Assembly (NCBI GenBank): GCA_947505565.1
Contig: CANNLB010000188.1
Span: forward strand, 1-6,154
Direction of reading: 5' to 3'
Origin: Acidobacteriota bacterium
Lineage (GTDB): Bacteria; Acidobacteriota; Terriglobia; Bryobacterales; Bryobacteraceae
Length of the DNA: 6,154 nt
Shown here: piece after piece, positions 1-5,736 of the stretch
Layout of the letters: the number at the start of each line of letters is the position of its first letter
How positions within the stretch are numbered: the stretch's first letter is position 1
Translations under genes and position numbers: made by a program
Notes under the pieces: model-generated
Told to the model about the DNA's origin: nothing
Databases searched by the model: none
What the model saw: only the letters and a program-made list of their open reading frames with translations

Positions 1-115
1 GGGCAAGGAAGACGGGCATCAGGGCGGGCGGCGTTACAACCCGGAAGATCGGGGCTACGAGATCTTGCGGCGTTGGGTCGTGGACGCGGCCCGATTGAAG
101 AAGGCACAGCTATAG
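1..115 (+). CDS. 3' end of an unrecognised plus-strand gene
   Basis: The window opens inside a reading frame (codons starting at position 2) that codes for 37 residues and ends at a TAG at 113-115. The start lies off the left edge. Codons end almost always in G or C, as in the other genes here, which is the main reason to believe it. The visible tail contains GHQGGRRYNPEDRGYEILRR, then WVVDAARLKKAQL. A His-x-Gly-Gly stretch followed by a Tyr-x-x-Leu-x-x-Trp helix resembles the ends of cytochrome-like PSCyt-type domains of planctomycetes and acidobacteria, but this is a weak resemblance and no function is assigned. The gene converges on the minus-strand operon. An in-register diverged copy of its 3' end lies at 237-320, and that similarity runs slightly past this stop, so the stop may have shortened the protein. 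Confidence 0.55.
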   Translation, partial: GKEDGHQGGRRYNPEDRGYEILRRWVVDAARLKKAQL

Positions 116-124
116 CGGGATGAG
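41..124 (+). repeat. Diverged direct repeat, copy 1
   Basis: Bases 41-124 align without gaps to 237-320, with 62 of 84 bases identical by hand count. The offset is 196 bp. Both copies are in the same codon register: copy 1 reads PEDRGYEILRRWVVDAARLKKAQL-stop, and copy 2 reads PKDHWHESLRLWIVDSARWKNAMLL. The best-conserved stretch is GGATCGTGGACTCGGCCCGA in copy 2, which differs from copy 1 at 4 of 20 positions. Upstream of position 41 I see no convincing ungapped similarity. The pattern fits an old tandem duplication of a gene end. Confidence 0.6.
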
Positions 125-236
125 TTTGAAACCTAGCCGTTCAACGGCGAGCGCCTTTGGGTAAGGATAGAGGGGTGGCACCGAAGGCTGTTGGAGACGT
201 TCGCGAAGGATTGCCGGGTTGCTGCGCAAGTCTCCT

Positions 237-338
237 CCGAAAGATCACTGGCACGAAAGTTTGCGGCTCTGGATCGTGGACTCGGCCCGATGGAAGAACG
301 CAATGCTATTACGGAACGACCACGAACGCGAGCTGTAA
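237..338 (+). pseudogene. Degenerate second copy of the upstream gene's 3' end
   Basis: This is the second copy of the direct repeat. Read in the frame starting at 237, it gives PKDHWHESLRLWIVDSARW, continues through KNAMLLRNDHEREL, and ends at TAA 336-338. Relative to copy 1 it has a TTA codon where copy 1 has its TAG stop, so it extends nine residues further. The frame is open back only to a TAG at 168-170, and the residues between 171 and 236 are Arg- and Gly-rich with no resemblance to copy 1. There is no ATG start with a ribosome-binding site in this stretch, so I read it as a remnant of a tandem duplication and not a working gene. A programmed or frameshifted continuation of the upstream gene is possible but unsupported. 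Confidence 0.4.
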
Positions 339-346
339 ACGTCAAA

Positions 347-371
347 CGCCCCTGGTGTGGTTCCAGGGGCG
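347..371 (-). terminator. GC-rich hairpin, likely operon terminator
   Basis: A perfect inverted repeat has 9-bp arms (CGCCCCTGG at 347-355, CCAGGGGCG at 363-371) around a 7-nt loop. On the minus strand it begins 37 nt after the glutathione peroxidase stop and is followed by TTTGACGTTT, an interrupted but T-rich tail. The plus-strand side has no T run, so it should terminate the minus-strand operon better than the converging plus-strand gene. The arms are strong; the weak T tract is the main reservation. Confidence 0.7.
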
Positions 372-407
372 CAGCAGGATCTTGGGAACGGGAAAGAATT
401 GCTCGGG

Positions 408-929
408 TTAGCGAAGCGCCTTCTCGATGGCGGCAGCGAGTTCCGGGCTGTCCGGGCTGACGCCGGATTCAAAACGCTGTACCGGCTTGCCGTCCTTGCC
501 GACGAGGAACTTGGTGAAGTTCCATTTCACTTCGCCGCCGGAGGTCGAAGTCAGATACTGATAAAGGGGAGTCTGGTCGCTGCCTTTGACGCTGACTTTG
601 GCCATGATCGGAAACGTCACGCTGTACTTGCGCGAACAGAACTGCTTGATGTCCTCGTTCGTGCCCGGTTCCTGGCCACCGAAGTTGTTGGCCGGAACGC
701 CGATGATCACGAGCCCTTGGCCCTTATACTTCTCGTACAAGGCCTGCAAGCCGGTGTACTGCGGGGTGTAGCCGCACTGGCTGGCGACATTGACGACAAG
801 CACGGCTTTGCCCTTCATCGAGGCGAGAGGCGTAGCCTGCCCGTCGATGTTGTTCATGGTGAATTCGTGGATGCTGGAGGCGGAGAAGGCTGCTGTAGTC
901 ATAAGAAGGGCAGTGATGAAAGTTTTCAT
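408..929 (-). CDS. Secreted glutathione peroxidase family protein
   Basis: This thiol peroxidase of the glutathione peroxidase family (173 residues) reduces hydrogen peroxide or organic hydroperoxides. Residues 1 to about 18 form a short Sec-type signal peptide (MKTFITALLMTTAAFSAS), so the enzyme probably acts outside the cytoplasm. The catalytic tetrad is visible: Cys52 in NVASQCGYT, Gln86 in NNFGGQEPG, and Trp136-Asn137 in WNFTKFLV. The catalytic residue is a normal Cys codon (TGC), not selenocysteine. Cys98 in the QFCSRKYSVTFP block sits where thioredoxin-dependent members carry their resolving cysteine, so a thioredoxin-like reductant is more likely than glutathione (inference). A GAGGGG ribosome-binding site lies 4 nt before the ATG. 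It is the last gene of the operon, 48 nt after the DUF1326-like gene and just before a hairpin terminator. Family assignment is secure; physiological substrate and reductant are unknown. Confidence 0.93.
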   Translation of the reverse strand: MKTFITALLMTTAAFSASSIHEFTMNNIDGQATPLASMKGKAVLVVNVASQCGYTPQYTGLQALYEKYKGQGLVIIGVPANNFGGQEPGTNEDIKQFCSRKYSVTFPIMAKVSVKGSDQTPLYQYLTSTSGGEVKWNFTKFLVGKDGKPVQRFESGVSPDSPELAAAIEKALR

Positions 930-977
930 ACTGCCCCTCAGATGCTTGCGGGGGAAGGGAAGTTGCAGGAAGGACGA

Positions 978-1643
978 CTATTCGTTGTAGTGGAACGTAG
1001 CAACGAAAGCGCTACGCTTCTCCGGGCTGGACCAGGTAGTGCCGAGGTCCTTTCCGGTGTAGTTATGAGCAAGCGTATAAGCCGGCATCGCATGATCGAC
1101 GGCGACCATCGGGGGATACCACACGTCCTCGTGGGAGCAGTGGTTATCGCCTTCGGTCAACGTACGGGTCTGAATAGCCGCCAACTCGCCAGCTTGCAGC
1201 TTGGCGGTCGCCTTGTGGACATCGTTGTTTTCGACTTCGATCGAAACCGCGCGATAGTCGATGCGAACCACGTCCATCAACATGTCCTTGCTCATCGCTT
1301 GGGCAAACTTCTTCAGCGCCAAGCGCTGGGTGGGAGTTGCCTTTTCGTCGATGATCAGAGCGCTTTTGACGGGGAAGGTGGTGGCAGCGAACGTGTTCCC
1401 GATGGTTCCGCTGGCTTTCACCACGCCGACCACCGAGAGGCCGTCGAGCTTCACGCCGTCGTAGGAACCCGAGTTAATCTTCCAGCCCATCACGGCCAAA
1501 TCGCCCTTAAGTTCGGTTTCCGAGTTAGCAAAACACGGGCCGACATAAACATCCGCAGTGCGGGCTTCCATATAGAAGCCCTTGATTCCAGTTCCGGCAA
1601 ACGCAAACGTGGCGGCCATCAAAGTTGCGAGGATCGTTTTCAT
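978..1643 (-). CDS. DUF1326-like secreted protein of unknown function
   Basis: The 221-residue protein has an N-terminal Sec-type signal peptide (MKTILATLMAATFAFA, cut near residue 16). The mature part follows the DUF1326 pattern: GFYMEARTADVYVGPCFAN (residues 22-40), then MGWKINSGSYDGVKLDGLSV (52-71), then LIIDEKATPTQRLALKKF (96-113). DUF1326 members usually begin with a Cys-rich E-x-C-x-C type block. Here only Cys37 remains, so this is a divergent branch. The other Cys, Cys169, lies in DNHCSHEDVWYPPM with His168 and His171, with more His at 184, 193 and 218, which could bind a metal (inference). An AAGGAG site 5 nt before the ATG overlaps the stop of the preceding small gene, which shows tight operon packing. 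No biochemical function is established for the family that I can rely on. Confidence 0.85.
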   Translation of the reverse strand: MKTILATLMAATFAFAGTGIKGFYMEARTADVYVGPCFANSETELKGDLAVMGWKINSGSYDGVKLDGLSVVGVVKASGTIGNTFAATTFPVKSALIIDEKATPTQRLALKKFAQAMSKDMLMDVVRIDYRAVSIEVENNDVHKATAKLQAGELAAIQTRTLTEGDNHCSHEDVWYPPMVAVDHAMPAYTLAHNYTGKDLGTTWSSPEKRSAFVATFHYNE

Positions 1644-1652
1644 TCCTACTCC

Positions 1653-1868
1653 TTAAAGCAGCTTGAAGCACTTACGGGCTTCGTTACACTCATACTCGTC
1701 GACACCCACGCCGTCCGGCCCGAGCGGCAACTGGGTCTTCTGACACCAGTATAGCCGGTCATTAGAGGCCTGGACGGAGGGGTCCCAAATCGCGTCGATA
1801 TACATGCCTTTCCAGCACAGATTCGTACAACGGTCGTCATCCGGCCGGCTTAACCCGGCGCGGATCAT
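1653..1868 (-). CDS. Small Cys-rich protein coupled to the FAD subunit
   Basis: I do not recognise this 71-residue protein. Its ATG overlaps the TGA stop of the FAD-subunit gene (ATGA, 4 bp), and it ends 9 nt before the DUF1326-like start. Codons favour G and C in the third position like the neighbours. These points make it a real gene and not chance. It has five cysteines: Cys14 and Cys18 (RCTNLCWKG), Cys42 (LYWCQKT), Cys61 and Cys67 (YECNEARKCFK), with several aromatic residues. There is no signal peptide or membrane segment. There is no clear ribosome-binding site, so translation probably depends on ribosomes finishing the FAD subunit. The Cys pattern could hold a metal or iron-sulfur cluster, or form disulfides. 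A role in maturing or partnering the hydroxylase is a guess from position only. A different frame across the same DNA (1646-1840) lacks this coupling. Confidence 0.72.
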   Translation of the reverse strand: MIRAGLSRPDDDRCTNLCWKGMYIDAIWDPSVQASNDRLYWCQKTQLPLGPDGVGVDEYECNEARKCFKLL

Positions 1869-2827
1869 ACTGTTTTGACGCCTGCCGCCGTCAAAAGGGC
1901 TCGTTTGACTGCTACTTTCGCCAACTGCATTTTGTAGGCATTCTGGCTAAGAGGTTTGGCACCGAGGACTGCGGCGGCACCGGCTTTCTCCGCCGAATCG
2001 GGAGTGATGGTTTGGCCGATGAGCATTTTTTCGGCTTCGATGGCACGGATCGGGGTGGGGCCGACGTGACCCATGGTGATCGAAGCAGCCGTCACTTTCG
2101 TGCCGGACATGCGGAGCGATACCGAAGCGGTGGCGAGGGGCCAATCGACGGCTTGGCGATGACGCACTTCGTAGGTCGCGTTTTTGGTGGGCGGGGTCGG
2201 AATGAGAATGTCAGTGACGATCTCGTTGGCGGCTAACGCGATTTCGCGTTCCCCTTCGGCAGAAGGCGCTTTGAAGAATTGCGCGACGGGAACGTCTTTG
2301 GTTTTGCCGTCGGGGCTGGCGATTTTCAGCGTCGCGCCGAGGGCCATCAAGGCCGGGCCGAGGCTGGAGGCACTGACAAAATGCGCCGCTCCGGTGCCGA
2401 AGATGGCGTGGTATTTATTTTCGCCGTTTTCGACGAGGCCCTTGGCGAGCAGTCCGTTACCGGTGCGGAAGTACCAGCAACGGGGCCGCTGGCAGAGGTC
2501 ACCGCCGACGGTTCCCATGTTGCGGATCTGCGGGCTGGTGATGCCCAACGACGCCTGCACGAGAGCCGGGAAGGCTCCGCGGATCAGCGGGTTGGAGGCC
2601 AACTCATCGAGGGTGACCGTCGGTCCAATGCGGAAGTTGTTTCCGATTTTGGAAATGCCGCCGAGGGTTTTGATGCCCTTGATGTTGACGAGCCGCTTGG
2701 GTTGGTGGACGTCGTCCTTGATCAGGCTGAGCAGGTCGGTGCCGCCAGCGAGAATCTCCGCCCCGGCCGTGAGGAGGCTGAGAGCCTCCTTCACGGTGGT
2801 TGGATTTGCGTATTCAAAGTTAACCAT
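1865..2827 (-). CDS. FAD-binding subunit of a xanthine dehydrogenase-family hydroxylase
   Basis: This is the medium subunit (320 residues) that binds FAD and passes electrons from the iron-sulfur subunit to the final acceptor. The two FAD-contact motifs of the family are present: AGGTDLL (27-33) and NMGTVGGDL (103-111). A C-terminal CO-dehydrogenase flavoprotein domain follows (about 210-315). After the second motif comes DLCQRPRCWYFR, the place where the YagS/PaoB-type subunits carry an insertion holding an extra 4Fe-4S cluster. Here the insertion is kept but the protein has only two cysteines in total, Cys112 and Cys117, so a four-Cys cluster cannot form. There is no signal peptide, so export would rely on the Tat signal of the partner subunit. 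GGAGGA lies 7 nt before the ATG, which overlaps the molybdenum-subunit stop by one base (TAATG). Confidence 0.93.
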   Translation of the reverse strand: MVNFEYANPTTVKEALSLLTAGAEILAGGTDLLSLIKDDVHQPKRLVNIKGIKTLGGISKIGNNFRIGPTVTLDELASNPLIRGAFPALVQASLGITSPQIRNMGTVGGDLCQRPRCWYFRTGNGLLAKGLVENGENKYHAIFGTGAAHFVSASSLGPALMALGATLKIASPDGKTKDVPVAQFFKAPSAEGEREIALAANEIVTDILIPTPPTKNATYEVRHRQAVDWPLATASVSLRMSGTKVTAASITMGHVGPTPIRAIEAEKMLIGQTITPDSAEKAGAAAVLGAKPLSQNAYKMQLAKVAVKRALLTAAGVKTV

Positions 2828-4968
2828 TACGCGTTCCTCCGGTTGGCCAGCGCGGCCAGCACTCGTTCAGGGGTCAGGGGTACCATCGGCACGCGGACGC
2901 CCAAGGCATTGGCTGCCGCATTGGCGATGGCCGCCACGCCGCCGATCGCGCAAGGCTCGCCGAGGCCGATGATGCCGCGGGAGTCATGTTCCTTGGTGAT
3001 ATCCATGTGCACGGTGAGTTTGCCGACGTCGGGCAAGCCGGCGAGTTTGTAGAACTCCATGTCGGCGTTCAACACTCGGCCCGTGGTCTGGTCCATAATA
3101 CGTTCTTCCATCAGCGCCGAACAGACGCTCATGATCAACGCACCGGCCACTTGGCTCTCGGCCGTCCGCGGATTCACGACGAGGCCGCAATCCTGCACGG
3201 CCACCACTTCGACGATCCGCACGACACCGGTTTCCATATCCACTTCGACTTCGGCCATTTGAATGCCGCTGGCGCCTTGGGTGTTGAGACCTTCGCGAGC
3301 CGCCGAACGGGGTTCATTCTCGCCCATTTCGCTGATGGCGGTCGGTCCCATCTTCTGGCAAGCCTGTTTCCAACTCATCGCCTTGTTGGGGTTGCCCTTG
3401 GCGACGATACGGCTGTCGTTGGCTTCGAGTTGATCGGGGGGAACACCCATGCCCGGGGCCACTTTCTCGAGTAGTTTTTCGAGTGCGTTGACGGCCGCTT
3501 TCCGGGTGGAGGAGCTTACGCCGCCGATTGTCGTCGAACCGCCCGACGGACCGGAAGGCGGATAGCTGTTATTGCCCAACTTCACTTTCACCGCCGACAT
3601 CGGCAGGCCGAGGGTTTCGGCGGCGACTTGGGTGATGCAGGTGCGGGTGGCGGTCCCGATGTCCTGGGAGCCGATTTCGACTTCCACGGTTCCATCCGGA
3701 TGAATGGTCAGCCGGCACTTCGAAGCGTGTCCGGCGCCGCCCCAGGTGGCGATTCCGATGCCTAAGCCGCGGCGGATGTTGCCGGTTTTGGCCGAGCCCA
3801 ATTGGAACTTCTTCTTCCAATCGATGAGTTCGGCACCCTTGACCAACTGCTTCCGATAGGTATCGGCGCGCAGCGTGAGGTCGAGGTTTTTCAGGAACAC
3901 GTCATACGGATCCATGCCGATTTCAGCGGCAAAGTCCGAGATGGCCGAGCAGGTGAGGAAGCTGGCCTGCGGATGGTTCGGGGCGCGCCAGGCGCGGGCC
4001 GGGCCGGCGTTGAGCGACACTTGCGTGTGGTTCATGCGTCGGTTCGGGATGTTGGTGAAGACGTAAGGCAGAGGCGCCATACCGCCGCCACCGATACCGC
4101 CTGAGGCCCAGGATTCGCTCTGCCAACCGGTCATGGTGCCGTCTTTCTTACCAGCGACTTTGATTTTGGCGAAATGCGACGGCCGAACGCCGGCGATCGT
4201 GAGTTCCGTAGCGCGGTCGAGGAAGAGTTTCACCGGGCGTCCACCCGACTCCTTCGACAGGCGGGCCGCCTCAGCGCCCCAGCGGTCAGCCGGGAATTTC
4301 GAACCGAAGCCACCGCCCATGTATTGGCAGTCAACTTTGACTTGCGTGGCGGGCAGTTCGAGCAACTTGGCGAGATCGCCGCCAACCGTGGAAACGGCTT
4401 GCGTCGAGGGCCAGAAATCGATTTTGTCGTTGCCCCAGGCGACGACCGAACCGTGTGGTTCCAAGCAGCAGTGGGTGATGACGGGGATGCCGTAGTCGCC
4501 GGAAATTTTGGCTTCGGAATCCTGGAAAGCCTTATCGGGATCGCCGGTGATCTGCTCGCCGGCGGCTTTGGCGCGGGGGCCGACTTTGGCGAGGTTATCT
4601 TCCTTAACGAGGTGGGTGAGCACTTCGTACTCGACTACGATCGCCTTGGCGGCGTCGCGGGCGATCTCTTCGGTCACCGCGCTAACGGCGGCGACTTCGG
4701 TTCCGGCCCATTGGATTTCGGTGCCGGGGCCGGAGATGACGCGGACGGCGGTCACACCCTTGATGGCCTTGGCCGGCGCTACGTCAATGCTTTTGACTTT
4801 GGCGTGCGCGTGGGGGGAGGTCAACAGCACGGCGAAAAGGAGGCCGGGCTGGTTCATGTCGGAGGGATATTTCGCCCGACCGGAGGATTTCATCGGACCG
4901 TCAAGCCGGGCAATGCGCTTGCCCATGAGCTTGCGTTGTTCCATCGGGGGCCATTTGTACTCAGCCAT
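2827..4968 (-). CDS. Molybdopterin-binding catalytic subunit, xanthine dehydrogenase family
   Basis: This is the large subunit (713 residues) of a molybdenum hydroxylase. It binds molybdopterin cytosine dinucleotide and hydroxylates an aldehyde or aromatic N-heterocycle using water. An N-terminal a/b hammerhead domain spans about residues 27-135. The cofactor-binding motifs follow: MGGGFGSKF (217-225), the ARAWRAP stretch (324-330) with Arg328 at the usual active-site Arg position, GSQDIGTATRT (433-443), and GLGEPCAIGG (668-677), where Glu671 is the expected catalytic glutamate. The CO-dehydrogenase active-site loop (AYRCSFR type) is absent, so CO oxidation is unlikely. Size and split-gene layout match YagR/PaoC-like aldehyde oxidoreductases, but the substrate cannot be read from the sequence. 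It has no signal peptide. AGGAG lies 7 nt before the ATG, inside the end of the iron-sulfur subunit gene (8-bp overlap). Confidence 0.94.
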   Translation of the reverse strand: MAEYKWPPMEQRKLMGKRIARLDGPMKSSGRAKYPSDMNQPGLLFAVLLTSPHAHAKVKSIDVAPAKAIKGVTAVRVISGPGTEIQWAGTEVAAVSAVTEEIARDAAKAIVVEYEVLTHLVKEDNLAKVGPRAKAAGEQITGDPDKAFQDSEAKISGDYGIPVITHCCLEPHGSVVAWGNDKIDFWPSTQAVSTVGGDLAKLLELPATQVKVDCQYMGGGFGSKFPADRWGAEAARLSKESGGRPVKLFLDRATELTIAGVRPSHFAKIKVAGKKDGTMTGWQSESWASGGIGGGGMAPLPYVFTNIPNRRMNHTQVSLNAGPARAWRAPNHPQASFLTCSAISDFAAEIGMDPYDVFLKNLDLTLRADTYRKQLVKGAELIDWKKKFQLGSAKTGNIRRGLGIGIATWGGAGHASKCRLTIHPDGTVEVEIGSQDIGTATRTCITQVAAETLGLPMSAVKVKLGNNSYPPSGPSGGSTTIGGVSSSTRKAAVNALEKLLEKVAPGMGVPPDQLEANDSRIVAKGNPNKAMSWKQACQKMGPTAISEMGENEPRSAAREGLNTQGASGIQMAEVEVDMETGVVRIVEVVAVQDCGLVVNPRTAESQVAGALIMSVCSALMEERIMDQTTGRVLNADMEFYKLAGLPDVGKLTVHMDITKEHDSRGIIGLGEPCAIGGVAAIANAAANALGVRVPMVPLTPERVLAALANRRNA

Positions 4969-5590
4969 TCTTGATCTCCTTCGCTGCTTCGAGCACGGCG
5001 GCCTTCATTCCCATGTAGGTGCCGCATCGGCACAAGTTGCCGGACAAGCCCTTGTCGATCTGTTCGACGGTCGGGGCGGGATTGCGGTCGAGGAAGCCCT
5101 TGGTGGCCATAATGAAGCCGGGGGTGCAGTAGCCGCACTGCTGGGCGTCGTGGTTGACAAACGCCTTAGAAATTGGATGGAGTTGGCCTTCCGGGGCCAG
5201 CCCTTCGATAGTTTGAATCGGTTTGCCGACGGCGTCGACGGCGAGGACGGAGCAGCCGTAAACGACCTTTCCGCTGACGATCATCGTGCATGCGCCGCAG
5301 GTGCCGCGGTCGCAAACCCGCTTGGCTCCGGTCATGTCGAGTCGGTTGCGTAAGGCATCGAGCAGGGTGACCCGCGGCTCTACCTTTACGTTGCGTTTCT
5401 TTCCGTTAATGTCGAGGGTGATTTCCACCTCTCCTGACATGACGGCAACAGCGCCTTGCGCCTGGGCGTCTTCCGCCAGCAGGCCAGTGGACAGCACCCC
5501 GCCCGATACACCCGCGCTCTGCAGTAGCGAGCGGCGGGAGAACGCGGACTTCGGGAGCTGATCCTTCGGTATTTCGTTCGAAGAGCTCAA
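4961..5590 (-). CDS. 2Fe-2S subunit with Tat signal, xanthine dehydrogenase family
   Basis: This small electron-transfer subunit carries two 2Fe-2S clusters between the molybdenum site and FAD. I choose the TTG at 5590 as start (209 residues) because GGAAGG sits 6 nt before it. A TTG at 5617 would add nine residues but has no such site and lies inside the predicted operator. Residues 18-24 (SRRSLLQ) are a twin-arginine motif, followed by a weakly hydrophobic stretch and an AQA-Q cleavage candidate near 44, so the folded complex is probably exported by Tat. The plant-ferredoxin cluster uses Cys93, Cys98, Cys101 and Cys113. The second cluster uses Cys152, Cys155, Cys187 and Cys189 (QCGYC and LCRCG). 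It is the first gene of the operon and resembles YagT/PaoA. The matching maturation chaperone (XdhC/PaoD type) is not in this window. Confidence 0.92.
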   Translation of the reverse strand: MSSSNEIPKDQLPKSAFSRRSLLQSAGVSGGVLSTGLLAEDAQAQGAVAVMSGEVEITLDINGKKRNVKVEPRVTLLDALRNRLDMTGAKRVCDRGTCGACTMIVSGKVVYGCSVLAVDAVGKPIQTIEGLAPEGQLHPISKAFVNHDAQQCGYCTPGFIMATKGFLDRNPAPTVEQIDKGLSGNLCRCGTYMGMKAAVLEAAKEIKNG

Positions 5591-5596
5591 CGGACA

Positions 5597-5602
5597 CCTT
5601 CC
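5597..5602 (-). promoter_or_regulatory. Ribosome-binding site that fixes the TTG start
   Basis: Minus-strand GGAAGG, within AAAAGGAAGG, lies 6 nt upstream of the TTG at 5590. It is the only good purine-rich site near the plausible starts of the iron-sulfur subunit, so it favours 5590 over the upstream TTG at 5617. Confidence 0.65.
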
Positions 5603-5611
5603 TTTTAAGGG

Positions 5612-5633
5612 AGTCAAACGGTCGTTTTTGACT
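5612..5633. promoter_or_regulatory. 22-bp palindrome, probable operator
   Basis: Perfect 7-bp inverted arms, AGTCAAA (5612-5618) and TTTGACT (5627-5633), flank an 8-bp spacer, CGGTCGTT. The element covers the downstream half of the predicted -10 and the predicted transcription start. This is where a dimeric repressor would block RNA polymerase. Because transcription would begin inside it, an RNA hairpin is less likely than a DNA-binding site. The regulator is not in the window. Confidence 0.5.
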
Positions 5634-5658
5634 ATAACAGACTGGCGGGAACTGTGAA
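5631..5658 (-). promoter_or_regulatory. Sigma70-like promoter of the operon
   Basis: Reading the minus strand, TTCACA (5658-5653) is followed by a 16-bp spacer and TATAGT (5636-5631). Each hexamer matches the consensus at five of six positions. Transcription would start near 5624, giving a leader of about 34 nt to the TTG start. It lies in the gap after the asparagine-synthase-like gene, so the six-gene operon can be expressed independently of that gene. Confidence 0.6.
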
Positions 5659-5736
5659 AAGACGTTTAGAATTTCCGTGAGGTAACGCAGCGCGAAAATC
5701 GAACGGGTGTCCCCTACGAAAGCATCTGGGGCCGTG

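Noticed and set aside
133..460. Short overlapping frames on both strands in the left region (133-345 minus, 157-411 and 191-460 plus, 245-472 minus)
   Set aside because: Their products are Arg- and Ser-rich low-information strings, and some run through the terminator hairpin. The repeat-related frame at 237-338 explains this DNA better.
934..958. Similarity between the peroxidase leader and the 5710-5731 region (both contain AGATGCTT between C and G runs)
   Set aside because: The shared core is only eight bases with differing flanks, and the two are in opposite orientation relative to their genes. This is compatible with chance.
357..1754. 465-codon open frame on the plus strand opposite the peroxidase and DUF1326-like genes
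   Set aside because: It is antisense to two well-recognised genes with signal peptides and catalytic motifs, and its translation has no recognisable domain. Long antisense frames are expected when codons end in G or C.
1646..1840. 64-codon alternative minus-strand frame over the small Cys-rich gene
   Set aside because: It overlaps the next gene's ribosome-binding region and lacks the ATGA coupling to the FAD subunit. The 1653-1868 frame has better codon use.
2827..4968. CO dehydrogenase large subunit
   Set aside because: The CO-dehydrogenase-specific active-site loop with its cysteine is not present, and the subunit layout with a Tat signal fits aldehyde-oxidoreductase-like enzymes better.
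2184..5353. Long plus-strand frames opposite the hydroxylase genes (for example 2184-2972, 2279-3052, 4174-4974, 4508-5353)
   Set aside because: They mirror genes with clear cofactor motifs, show no domain of their own and lack convincing ribosome-binding sites.
5710..5730. Possible hairpin after the asparagine-synthase-like gene (CCCC and GGGG arms)
   Set aside because: There are only four paired bases around a 13-nt loop and no T run follows, so it is not a credible terminator.
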